Virus record (IMG/VR): IMGVR_UViG_3300037558_000083
Coordinates: 1-22,204 of that record
Strand: one strand, 5' to 3'
Length of the DNA: 22,204 nt
Source of the DNA: a virus
In this document: in pieces, positions 1 to 7,560 of the stretch
Position numbering within the stretch: position 1 is the first letter of the stretch
How the letters are laid out: each line of letters starts with the position of its first letter
Notes under the pieces: generated by a model
What the model was told of the DNA's origin: nothing
Seen by the model: the letters and a program-made list of their open reading frames with translations, nothing else
Databases searched by the model: none
Translations under genes and position numbers: made by a program

Positions 1-2
1 AC

Positions 3-614
3 TGGCGCACTGCACGTGACGGTGCATGGGCTATGCTTGACATCACTCTGCCCAACATGAAAACTGTTGTTGAGACAGAGAAACATAGCACAGAGATTGG
101 TAACAGGATCATATCATTACATGGTATTGATGGGTCGTGCTCTAACCAAGTGTACTTTGGTGCTATTGATTTCTTCTGTACCAATGGGCAGATCAGTGGT
201 GACTATGACAAGGTACGTAAGAAGAATACATCTAACTTTTCTATGGAAAGTTTCATCTATGAACTGACCAAAGCACGTACTGATTTCTATGAGCAAGCTG
301 CCAAGATGCAGGTGTGGGCTAAGACTAGCCTCAAATACGTAGATGTAAGCTCATTGCTTGAGGGCATGATCACATCCAAACGTAAGGCTGAAAAGATGTA
401 CAGCTTGTACATGCAAGAAGCATCACAACGTGGTCACAACAAGTGGGCATTGTATTCTGCCTTCACCAACTATGCATCGTATGCTGATGAACGTAATGGG
501 TTCAACCTGCGTAACACTGGCAACGATACACAGGCTATCAGCATGTGGTCACGTGAGCAAGAGGTATCTAAGTGGGTATCAGATAGTAAGTTCATTGAAT
601 TGGAGGCTGCATAA
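3..614 (+). CDS. DUF932-like protein, C-terminal part (5' truncated by window edge)
   Basis: The frame stays open to the left edge, so this is the C-terminal part of a longer gene; ATG at position 33 is an internal methionine rather than a proven start. The segment with the sequence FFCTNGQISGDYDKV resembles the 'R/FxCTNG' core of DUF932 (phage/plasmid TIGR03299-like) proteins, whose biochemical role is unknown to me. After it comes a helical C-terminal region rich in Lys, Glu and Tyr. It lies 3 nt upstream of the integrase, and the likely Shine-Dalgarno of the integrase (TTGGAGG) lies inside its last codons, so the two are co-transcribed. Codon use (CGT for Arg, many ACGT strings) matches the rest of the early arm. 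Family assignment is moderate; function unknown. Confidence 0.6.
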   Translation, partial: WRTARDGAWAMLDITLPNMKTVVETEKHSTEIGNRIISLHGIDGSCSNQVYFGAIDFFCTNGQISGDYDKVRKKNTSNFSMESFIYELTKARTDFYEQAAKMQVWAKTSLKYVDVSSLLEGMITSKRKAEKMYSLYMQEASQRGHNKWALYSAFTNYASYADERNGFNLRNTGNDTQAISMWSREQEVSKWVSDSKFIELEAA

Positions 615-617
615 TCC

Positions 618-1742
618 ATGCCTAAACTGCCACGATATGTACAAGAACGAGTGTCACCTACGGGTGACATCTCATACCGTTTCAACCCACCACAGAACCT
701 TGTAGATGAGGGCGTGGTCAAACGTGAGGAATATGGATGTGACTTAAAAGAGGTACGCAAGATCGCACGTGAACATAACAAAGAGATTGATACATATCGT
801 GCAGAACAAGCACAAGTTGTACGAATAAAGTCAAGCAGCAAGGTGACTGATCTGATTAACTATTACTATATGTCTAATGACTTCAATGCCTTACGTGATA
901 CAACTAAAGTAGATTATAGGTACTTTCTCACTGTGTTACACCAGACAATGGGGTGGCGTAAGTATGAGTACGTTACCGCCAAGGTTGCAAAGCAAGCATA
1001 CGAAGAGTGGGTCAAACGTGGCATAAGTTTTGCCAACCATGCGGCAACATGTGCCAGTAGGGTGTACAACTACGCCATTGACATGCAGCACACTACGTAC
1101 AATCCTTGGGCAAATATAAAACGTAAGTCACCAGAACAACGTAAGGTAGTGTGGTCACACGGTGAGGTGAACAAGTTCCTTGACGTTGCATACAGTGACT
1201 TTGAGTACAGGAATGTGGGCTTGATTGTTCACATGGCATACGAGTGGTGTCAACGTCTGGGTGACATGCGTACCTTAACGTGGGACAACGTAGACTTTGA
1301 TAACAGTGTGCTTGAACTAGAGCAAAGCAAACGTAGGGCTGACGTAAGTCTACCCATATCTGACAGCCTACTACACATGCTCAAGGAACAGAAGAATGAC
1401 TTTGGGTTTCAGTGTTACGTAGCACCACACCCACGTCCTGTTGACGGTACATACAATCCATATGCTATGGAAAGATTGTCCAAGGTAGGGCGAAGGGTTA
1501 TGCGACTAGCTAAACTACCCGAAGAGCTACGGCTTATGGACTTACGTAGGACAGGAGTAACACAGATGGACAAGGAAGGTGTACCAATCAATCAGATTAT
1601 GTCGGTGACAGGACACAATCATATCTCTTCTGTTAAGCCTTATCTAAAGCATTCGTATGCAAGTGCAAATAATGCCTTGACACAGAGAAACATAAGTGTA
1701 TCCTTGAGTGGAACGAACAACATAGAAAGTGATATACTATGA
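618..1742 (+). CDS. int: Tyrosine recombinase / phage integrase
   Basis: A 374-aa tyrosine recombinase, expected to catalyse site-specific integration or excision of the phage genome. The N-terminal ~170 residues look like an arm-type/core-binding region; the catalytic domain follows. Visible catalytic positions: Arg213 in QRLGDMRTLTWDNVD (box I), Lys238 in the beta-hairpin SKRRADVSLPI, Arg310 in LMDLRRTGV (box II), His333 in TGHNH, and nucleophile Tyr342 in SSVKPYLK, nine residues after His333. The usual first His of HxLR is Met307. The gene starts 3 nt after the DUF932-like gene and overlaps the primase start by 4 nt (ATGA), so it sits inside the replication operon with no room for an adjacent attP. 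No excisionase or repressor is visible. Family call is secure; whether it is active is inferred. Confidence 0.93.
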   Translation: MPKLPRYVQERVSPTGDISYRFNPPQNLVDEGVVKREEYGCDLKEVRKIAREHNKEIDTYRAEQAQVVRIKSSSKVTDLINYYYMSNDFNALRDTTKVDYRYFLTVLHQTMGWRKYEYVTAKVAKQAYEEWVKRGISFANHAATCASRVYNYAIDMQHTTYNPWANIKRKSPEQRKVVWSHGEVNKFLDVAYSDFEYRNVGLIVHMAYEWCQRLGDMRTLTWDNVDFDNSVLELEQSKRRADVSLPISDSLLHMLKEQKNDFGFQCYVAPHPRPVDGTYNPYAMERLSKVGRRVMRLAKLPEELRLMDLRRTGVTQMDKEGVPINQIMSVTGHNHISSVKPYLKHSYASANNALTQRNISVSLSGTNNIESDIL

Positions 1743-2503
1743 ATATAAAAGATATTATAAGTAACTTATCACTTGTTAATGGTGAGACTAAACGTATGAC
1801 ATGTCCTGTATGTAATACTAAGAATACTTTTACTGTTACAAACAACATGGGTTCTATCATATGGAATTGTTACAGGGCTAGTTGCACTGCATCAGGTGGT
1901 ACACGTACTACCCTGAGTGCAGATGATATTCGCAAGTCTTTGGGTAGTGTTGCAGAAGAGACACACACTGCAACTTTCTCAAAGCCTGATTGGTTTGTGC
2001 GTGATAACAAGAAGCTCAAACCTTTCTGTGATGATTGGGTCATAGACCCACAAGATTTAGGGTTATTGTATGACGTGAAGGAACATCGTGTGGTGTTCCC
2101 TGTTGTACACAACAATGTTATGGTCGATGCCACAGGCAGATCACTGGGTAAACGTATACCTAAGTGGAAGAGATATGGAAAAAGCCACTTGCCATATGCT
2201 CATGGGTGTGGTAAAACGGCTGTAGTTGTTGAGGACTGCGTGAGTGCTGCTATTGTAGGTGATGGTGGTGTATATGTCGGGGTCGCAGTGTTGGGTACAT
2301 CATTGTCCAGTGGACACAAGAGGTACTTGTCGCAGTTCTCAACAGCAATAATTGCATTAGACCCCGATGCTTTACCCAAGACATTGCAATTTGCAAGAGA
2401 CTTACGACAACACGTTAAGACAGTAAAGATACTGTACTTGACTGACGATTTGAAATACAGAAACCCTACCGACTTTGATAACCTTACAACACTAGGAGAC
2501 TGA
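1739..2503 (+). CDS. DNA primase, zinc-ribbon plus TOPRIM (T7 gp4 primase-like, stand-alone)
   Basis: A 254-aa primase that would make RNA primers for lagging-strand synthesis. The N-terminal zinc ribbon has Cys22-x2-Cys25 and Cys44-x4-Cys49. The C-terminal half is a TOPRIM fold: VVVEDCVSA carries the catalytic Glu165, and IIALDPDAL carries the metal-binding Asp208-x-Asp210. Length fits a primase without a helicase domain; in T7 gp4 both are fused, whereas here the helicase is the next gene, 3 nt downstream. The start overlaps the integrase stop by 4 nt (ATGA), suggesting translational coupling because no strong Shine-Dalgarno precedes it. Primase family is well supported by the paired zinc and TOPRIM motifs. 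Confidence 0.87.
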   Translation: MNIKDIISNLSLVNGETKRMTCPVCNTKNTFTVTNNMGSIIWNCYRASCTASGGTRTTLSADDIRKSLGSVAEETHTATFSKPDWFVRDNKKLKPFCDDWVIDPQDLGLLYDVKEHRVVFPVVHNNVMVDATGRSLGKRIPKWKRYGKSHLPYAHGCGKTAVVVEDCVSAAIVGDGGVYVGVAVLGTSLSSGHKRYLSQFSTAIIALDPDALPKTLQFARDLRQHVKTVKILYLTDDLKYRNPTDFDNLTTLGD

Positions 2504-2506
2504 CAC

Positions 2507-3730
2507 ATGGAATTATCATTAATACGTAGCCTCATGGACAAAGAGTTCTATGATGAGCATCGTGGCGCACGTTGTCCCGACAGGCTATTCAGCAAAGATG
2601 TACGTAAGATCAAGCAGTCTATCGACACTGCTATGGATCGTTATGAACGTACCATAACACCTGCTGAGATTGAGGCGTTGTTCATGGCTAACAACCCAAC
2701 CCTCACCACAGCACAGAAGCAAGCATACAGTCATCTGTTTCAACAGGTACAGAAGGAACGGCCTATGGGTAGTGACGTAGCACAAGAGGTGCTATCCAAG
2801 TTGTTCCAACAGGTCATTGGCGAGGACATTGCTAACCTTGGCTTTGACTATGTGAACGGTAGCAAGTCTAGCCTTGAGCCACTACGTGATATGCTTGAGC
2901 AGTATGGTGATGACTTCACACCTAACCTGCGTATTGATTGGGAAGACATCAACCTTGATACCATCCTTGCCATGACTGACCTTGAGTCACAGTGGACGTT
3001 CAACATCCCTACCCTTACACGTAAGGTAGAGGGTATCAATGCAGGACACTTGATTGAGGTAGGTGCTAGACCTAACACTGGCAAGACATCCTTCCATGCC
3101 TCACTAGTAGCAGGGCCGAATGGTTTTGCTTGGCAGGGTGCACGTGTCATTGTGTTGTGTAACGAAGAAGGATACCACCGTGTCGCCCACCGTTACATTA
3201 CTGCTGCTACTGGCATGGACAAGTTCGAGATTGTGAAGCACAAGCAGCAAGCATTGTCTATCTTCAACCGTATCCGTGACAAGATCATGTTCAAAGATGC
3301 GACTAGTCGTGACATGAACTGGGTTGAGTCTGTATGCAAGTCATACAAGCCTGACATTGTGATCCTTGATATGGGTGACAAGTTTGCACGTACTAGTGGC
3401 TTCTCACGTCCTGACGAGGCACTCAAGGCTAATGCTGTACATGCTAGGCAGATTGCAAAGCAACAAGAGTGTGCGGTGTTCTACATGTCTCAGCTATCAG
3501 CAGAGGCAGAGGGCAAGGTGGTACTCAACCAAGCCATGATGGAAGGATCACGAACAGGTAAGGCAGCAGAGGCTGACCTGATGCTGATGATCTCCAAGAA
3601 CCCTACCGTAGAGGGACAAGAGGAAGAAGACAATCAACGCCACATCAATGTGGTCAAGAACAAACTGTCTGGGTGGCATGGCATTGTGCACACAGACCTA
3701 GAGTACAAGATTGCTAGGTACGTAGCATGA
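2507..3730 (+). CDS. Replicative DNA helicase, DnaB/T7 gp4 RecA-fold family
   Basis: A 407-aa ring helicase expected to unwind DNA ahead of the phage polymerase and work with the separate primase. Residues 1-160 form a non-catalytic helical N-terminal domain. The RecA-like ATPase domain follows: Walker A GARPNTGKTSF (Lys193, Thr194), catalytic glutamates in CNEEGYHR (Glu220/221), Walker B PDIVILDMGD (Asp288), sensor-type Gln329 in FYMSQLS, and a basic C-terminal motif EGSRTGKAAEADLM, which probably carries the arginine finger. It starts 3 nt after the primase and ends with a 4-nt overlap with the next gene. High confidence for family. Confidence 0.9.
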   Translation: MELSLIRSLMDKEFYDEHRGARCPDRLFSKDVRKIKQSIDTAMDRYERTITPAEIEALFMANNPTLTTAQKQAYSHLFQQVQKERPMGSDVAQEVLSKLFQQVIGEDIANLGFDYVNGSKSSLEPLRDMLEQYGDDFTPNLRIDWEDINLDTILAMTDLESQWTFNIPTLTRKVEGINAGHLIEVGARPNTGKTSFHASLVAGPNGFAWQGARVIVLCNEEGYHRVAHRYITAATGMDKFEIVKHKQQALSIFNRIRDKIMFKDATSRDMNWVESVCKSYKPDIVILDMGDKFARTSGFSRPDEALKANAVHARQIAKQQECAVFYMSQLSAEAEGKVVLNQAMMEGSRTGKAAEADLMLMISKNPTVEGQEEEDNQRHINVVKNKLSGWHGIVHTDLEYKIARYVA

Positions 3731-4020
3731 CACCAGATGAAATGGATCAAGTCATAGCTGATTTAGAAGAGGATTTTCCTGCACTGCAAGAGATTCTAGG
3801 ATTGCGAGGTAGTAGCATGACCCCAAGAGAGTCATCACAGATAGAAGCTGAAAGAACTTTTGAAGAGTTCATAAAGTGGACAAAGAGATCGTGCATGTTT
3901 ATTGCAATAGTATTATTACTGGTTGTCTTTGGTTGTAATAATGGAGTAGAGGTTGGCACAAAAAAGACAGGCAGTAAGTACAATGGTGCAGTCTATGAAC
4001 CAAGTAATGTAGGAGAATAA
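3727..4020 (+). CDS. Small single-TM protein, unknown function (possible internal lipoprotein start)
   Basis: A 97-aa protein I do not recognise. Residues 1-50 are acidic and helical, followed by a basic patch (KWTKRS) and one hydrophobic segment, about residues 57-69 (MFIAIVLLLVVFG), then Cys70 and a polar Gly/Asn-rich tail. As read from the first ATG it is a single-pass membrane protein with a cytoplasmic acidic N-terminus. The basic-hydrophobic-Cys arrangement also resembles a lipoprotein signal that would start at Met57 (position 3895). The start overlaps the helicase stop by 4 nt (ATGA). No ACGT strings occur in it, unlike its neighbours, so it may be a later insertion. Position between helicase and thyX gives no clear clue to function. 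Confidence 0.6.
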   Translation: MTPDEMDQVIADLEEDFPALQEILGLRGSSMTPRESSQIEAERTFEEFIKWTKRSCMFIAIVLLLVVFGCNNGVEVGTKKTGSKYNGAVYEPSNVGE

Positions 4021-4022
4021 AT

Positions 4023-4730
4023 ATGATTGAAGCAACTTACATAGACAATATGGGCAGTGACCTGTCCGTAGTCAACGCAGCTAGAGTTAGCTTTGGTAAG
4101 ATGTCTGATTGGGAACACCCCTCTATTGGTCAGGAGTCTGGTCTATCTGACCGTGATACCAAACTAATATACTACCTAGCCAAGCACAAACATATGTCAC
4201 CTTTCGGTCATGCCTTTGCTACGTTCCATGTCAAAGCACCTGTGTTTGTAGCACGACAGCTAGTCAAGCATAAGTTCCTACGTTGGAATGAGATTAGTCG
4301 TAGGTATGTGGATGATGAGCCTACGTATTATTATCCTGATACATGGCGTGGACGTAGTGCCGATAAGAAGCAAGGCAGTGATGGCGTAATAGATTTATCT
4401 AAAATAAAAGATACAGAACATAATAATGCAATACTTGGTTCTGGTACACTAGAAGGTCACGTTGTAGAAATATCTGAGTGGTTGCTTGAGACATATAAAC
4501 TTTTAATAGACAAGGGTGTCTGCCCTGAACAAGCACGTATGATACTACCACAGTCCACCATGACCGAATGGTACTGGTCAGGGTCACTAGATGCATTCTC
4601 TGATATGTGCCTACTGCGTTGTGCCAGTGACACTCAAGCTGAGACACAAGAGGTGGCTAATCAGATCAGTCACAAGATGCATGAGCTATTCCCTGTGTCA
4701 TGGATGGCACTAGCTAAAGGGAGAGGATGA
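4023..4730 (+). CDS. thyX: FAD-dependent thymidylate synthase ThyX
   Basis: A 235-aa flavin-dependent thymidylate synthase that would convert dUMP to dTMP using methylenetetrahydrofolate and NADPH. The signature RHRx7S appears as Lys82-His83-Lys84-x7-Ser92 within LVKHKFLRWNEISRRYV. The surrounding ISRRYV, the upstream SPFGHAFATFHVKAPVFVARQ and the later CPEQARMILPQSTMTEWYWSGSL are all typical of ThyX. Both signature arginines are lysines, a conservative change. Length is close to the family norm. AGGAG lies just upstream of the start. It belongs with the downstream class II RNR and MazG as nucleotide-supply genes. Very confident. Confidence 0.95.
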   Translation: MIEATYIDNMGSDLSVVNAARVSFGKMSDWEHPSIGQESGLSDRDTKLIYYLAKHKHMSPFGHAFATFHVKAPVFVARQLVKHKFLRWNEISRRYVDDEPTYYYPDTWRGRSADKKQGSDGVIDLSKIKDTEHNNAILGSGTLEGHVVEISEWLLETYKLLIDKGVCPEQARMILPQSTMTEWYWSGSLDAFSDMCLLRCASDTQAETQEVANQISHKMHELFPVSWMALAKGRG

Positions 4731-4891
4731 TGAGTGAGGTAAAAATAGTAGAGATAGAAGAACATGAAGATGGTTCGGCTACACTACAAGTCGAGTGTGA
4801 TCCAGAGACTTTCATGGCTATCTTTAACGTAGGCTTTGTGACTTTAGTTACGGCAGGATTAGAAACAGAAAAGGAGAAACAAGATGAGTGA
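4730..4891 (+). CDS. Tiny acidic protein, 53 aa, unknown
   Basis: A 53-aa reading frame starting MSEVKIVEIEEHEDG, with an acidic N-terminal beta-rich half, a hydrophobic stretch (FMAIFNVGFVTLVTAGL) and a charged tail. Its ATG overlaps the thyX stop by 1 nt (TGATG). A purine-rich GGGAGAGG sits just upstream. Its end overlaps the next tiny gene by 8 nt. The overlaps and RBS support translation; function is unknown. Confidence 0.55.
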   Translation: MSEVKIVEIEEHEDGSATLQVECDPETFMAIFNVGFVTLVTAGLETEKEKQDE

Positions 4892-5018
4892 AGCAGAACT
4901 ATATTCAGTAGCAGGTATTGCAGTTTGTTCAGGCACTATCGGTTTTGTAATCGGTATGAAGATAGCTTGGGCTGATGCCAAGAAGATATACGAACCTTAC
5001 TTGTTTGGAGATAAGTAA
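4884..5018 (+). CDS. Tiny single-TM protein, 44 aa, unknown
   Basis: A 44-aa frame starting MSEAELYS, with one hydrophobic helix around residues 8-29 (SVAGIAVCSGTIGFVIGMK) and a short polar C-terminus. AAAGGAGAAAC precedes the ATG at good spacing. It overlaps the upstream tiny gene by 8 nt and its TAA shares a base with the next ATG (TAATG). Probably an inner-membrane mini-protein; role unknown. Confidence 0.55.
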   Translation: MSEAELYSVAGIAVCSGTIGFVIGMKIAWADAKKIYEPYLFGDK

Positions 5019-5227
5019 TGCCTTATGTAATAGAGATTGAAATAGAAAAAGGTGAGTACACCTTAGTAAGAAAAGAAAATCCGTGGACATACTCTACAGA
5101 TGTGTGGGTGTTTGACTCACGTGATGAGGCTGAGAAAGAAGCAGCTAGGTGGAACACAGGCAGGGTACTGTCTTATATAAGGCCCATGTCTGATCAGGAA
5201 AGACAACGAGCAAAGGAGAAAAGCTAA
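5018..5227 (+). CDS. Small hypothetical protein, 69 aa
   Basis: A 69-aa soluble-looking protein that I do not recognise. The N-terminal part is beta-rich and acidic/aromatic (YVIEIEIEKGEYTLVRKE), followed by VFDSRDEAEKEAARWNTGRV, a strand-helix-strand pattern found in many small phage proteins, and a basic-acidic helical tail. Start and stop are each shared by one base with their neighbours (TAATG junctions), so translation is probably coupled along the chain from thyX to polA. Confidence 0.65.
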   Translation: MPYVIEIEIEKGEYTLVRKENPWTYSTDVWVFDSRDEAEKEAARWNTGRVLSYIRPMSDQERQRAKEKS

Positions 5228-5472
5228 TGTCATTTAAAGAACTGAAAGATAAAGTACTGGAAGCTAAAAGTTATATAACAGAAGAGTTTGAAGAGTTTGA
5301 ATTGCCAAGTGCAATTGACGTTACTCGTATAACAGATGCTATAAAGAAACACAACCTATCTATTGATGATGTTGTAACTGCGATACAAAACTTTGCGGAA
5401 GACAGAGACTTTCATAATTCTCTTGACAACATGTATGGAAAAGAGGTAGAGATACTAGACGAACTAGACTAG
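5227..5472 (+). CDS. Small acidic helical protein, 81 aa, unknown
   Basis: An 81-aa, strongly acidic, mostly helical protein (for example YITEEFEEFELPSAID and a C-terminus ending EVEILDELD). No recognised family. GGAGAAAAGCTA precedes the ATG, and the start shares one base with the preceding stop. It sits immediately upstream of polA. An acidic helical protein next to the polymerase could be a small accessory or DNA mimic, but nothing in the sequence proves that. Confidence 0.65.
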   Translation: MSFKELKDKVLEAKSYITEEFEEFELPSAIDVTRITDAIKKHNLSIDDVVTAIQNFAEDRDFHNSLDNMYGKEVEILDELD

Positions 5473-5480
5473 GAGATAAC

Positions 5481-7523
5481 ATGATACTAACCCTCGACGT
5501 AGAAAACACAACAACAAAACGTGACGGCAAGCTGCACCTTGATCCGTTTGAACCAACCAACACATTAGTTATGGTGGGTATGCTGGATGATCACATGAAC
5601 GAAACTATTGTAACATTCGATCACGCAGAGCAACAACCCACCACAGATGGGCGGCGTATAGTCCAAGACGCATTGGATGCTGCCCATCTACTTATAGCAC
5701 ACAACGCACCACATGACTTGGTGTGGTTGTGGGAGTCTGGCTTTACCTATGACGGTGACATCTTCGACACCATGCTTGGCGAGTACGTACTGCAACGTGG
5801 ACAGAAAGATGTACTGTCACTTGAGGCTTGTGCTGAACGGTATGACCTTGACACAAAGAAGCAGGACACACTCAAGGCATGGCTCAAGGATGGCAAGTCT
5901 GTACGTGACATGGATCACGCAGAGTTGTCAGAGTATCTGTCTGCTGACTTACACGCAACACAACAGTTGTACTGTAAGTTAGACAAGCAGTATGCTGACA
6001 ATCCTACACTCGTGCCTACCATCAAGCTGACCAATCAACTTTCCTTGCACCTTGCACGTATATACCAACGTGGGTTTCAGGTGGACATGGATGCACTGAT
6101 GGAAGTACGTGACGAGTTTGAGCAAGAACGTAACATGCTTAAAATTGCACTTGAGGAACAGGTTGCTGACATCATGGGCGACAGACCGATCAACCTTAAC
6201 AGTCCAGAGCAATTGTCTTGGGTTATCTACAGCCGTAAGCCCAATGACAAGAAGGTGTGGGCAGATTTGTTTGATGAACGTATGCCTGACTCTGACTATC
6301 GTGGCACAGTCAATACTCATAGTCAACGTCTGTACAAACAAAAGGCACACCAGTGTCCTGATTGCTACGGTACTGGTCAGATCAGAAAAACCAAGAAAGA
6401 TGGTACACCATTCGCCAAGACAAACAAGTGTACTACTTGTGATGCCACTGGCTTTCTGTATCGTGACTCTACTACCATTGCAGGGTTGAAGTTCATTGCA
6501 CCTACATCCAAGTGGGTTAGTAATCACGGGTTCAGTACCAGTAAGGACAACCTCATATTCCTTGAGGGCATTGCCCGTTCCAAGAACATGAAGGAAGCTG
6601 AGTCGTTCCTACGTAATGTACGCAGACTGTCTGCTGTTGACACGTATCTTAGCAGCTTCGTAGAGGGCATTGCTACACACGTAAAGAATGACGGTAAGCT
6701 GCATGTACGTTTGTTACAACACCGCACTGGTACAGGCCGTTTGTCAGGTGCAGACCCCAACATGCAGAACATGCCACGTGGTGGTACATTCCCTGTCAAG
6801 AAAGTATTCATATCACGATGGCATGGCGGTGAGATTATGGAAGCTGACTTTGCACAGTTAGAATTTCGTGTGGCTGCATTCCTATCACAAGACATGACTG
6901 CCATTGACGAGGTGACTACTGGCTTTGACGTACACAGTTACACTGCACAAGTTATCAGTGATGCAGGTCAACCCATGTCACGTCAAGAAGCCAAGGCACA
7001 TACCTTTGCACCTTTGTATGGTGCTAGTGGTTTCGGTAGGTCGCAAGCAGAGGCGGCATATTATCAACAGTTTACGACAAAGTATTCTGGTATTGCCAAG
7101 TGGCACGAGGCACTAGCCAAAGAAGCATTGAACACAGGTAAGATCACTACACCATCTGGACGTGAGTTTGCATTCCCTGACGTTGTACGTAGACGTTATG
7201 GTGGTGTGACATATTTCACACAGATAAAAAATTATCCTGTGCAATCGTTCGCAACTGCTGACATAGTACCTATATCTTTGATATACATTGATAAGTTACT
7301 AACAGCAAACAAACTACGCAGTTGTGTAGTAAACACAGTGCATGATTCAATCGTTATTGACGTGCACCCACAAGAAAAGGAGACAGTACTAAAAGTAATA
7401 CGTACAGCCAACGACAGGCTGATTGACATCGTGAATCGCAAGTGGGACATTGACTTCAACATTCCCCTATTATTAGAGGCAAAGATTGGTCCGAATTGGC
7501 TTGACACAAAAGATGTCGCATGA
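5481..7523 (+). CDS. polA: Family A DNA polymerase with 3'-5' exonuclease and DnaJ-type zinc-finger insert
   Basis: A 680-aa replicative polymerase. The proofreading exonuclease looks intact: ExoI Asp6-x-Glu8 (LTLDVENT), ExoII Asn75...Asp79 (AHNAPHDLVWL) and ExoIII Tyr152-x3-Asp156. Polymerase motifs: RTGTGRLSGADPNMQNMP before the palm, motif A Asp456 (ADFAQLEFR), motif B Arg501/Lys505/Phe509/Tyr513 (RQEAKAHTFAPLYG) and motif C His621-Asp622-Ser623. Phe509 is the position equivalent to E. coli Phe762. Between the exonuclease and palm, residues 292-324 form a zinc-finger-like segment: CPDCYGTG and, 21 residues after its second Cys, CTTCDATG. These are two CxxCxGxG-type DnaJ motifs rather than the four of DnaJ. 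A partial DnaJ central domain in PolA is what I remember for phage HMO-2011. A clear Shine-Dalgarno (AGGAG) precedes the ATG. Confidence 0.96.
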   Translation: MILTLDVENTTTKRDGKLHLDPFEPTNTLVMVGMLDDHMNETIVTFDHAEQQPTTDGRRIVQDALDAAHLLIAHNAPHDLVWLWESGFTYDGDIFDTMLGEYVLQRGQKDVLSLEACAERYDLDTKKQDTLKAWLKDGKSVRDMDHAELSEYLSADLHATQQLYCKLDKQYADNPTLVPTIKLTNQLSLHLARIYQRGFQVDMDALMEVRDEFEQERNMLKIALEEQVADIMGDRPINLNSPEQLSWVIYSRKPNDKKVWADLFDERMPDSDYRGTVNTHSQRLYKQKAHQCPDCYGTGQIRKTKKDGTPFAKTNKCTTCDATGFLYRDSTTIAGLKFIAPTSKWVSNHGFSTSKDNLIFLEGIARSKNMKEAESFLRNVRRLSAVDTYLSSFVEGIATHVKNDGKLHVRLLQHRTGTGRLSGADPNMQNMPRGGTFPVKKVFISRWHGGEIMEADFAQLEFRVAAFLSQDMTAIDEVTTGFDVHSYTAQVISDAGQPMSRQEAKAHTFAPLYGASGFGRSQAEAAYYQQFTTKYSGIAKWHEALAKEALNTGKITTPSGREFAFPDVVRRRYGGVTYFTQIKNYPVQSFATADIVPISLIYIDKLLTANKLRSCVVNTVHDSIVIDVHPQEKETVLKVIRTANDRLIDIVNRKWDIDFNIPLLLEAKIGPNWLDTKDVA

Positions 7524-7560
7524 TATAACTACCATCCGTAAAACAAAAGGAGACTTATAT

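Noticed and set aside
470-841. A 123-aa minus-strand frame spanning the DUF932-like/integrase junction, as a possible repressor
   Set aside because: No helix-turn-helix, Ser/Cys-rich, and fully explained as a shadow of two genes on the other strand.
5979-6527. A 182-aa minus-strand frame opposite polA
   Set aside because: Antisense to the zinc-finger region of the polymerase; no recognisable family or start signal.
7486-7560. An earlier start of the candidate SSB inside the polymerase gene
   Set aside because: ATG 7561 has AAAAGGAG at normal spacing; the upstream in-frame codons duplicate the end of polA in another frame.
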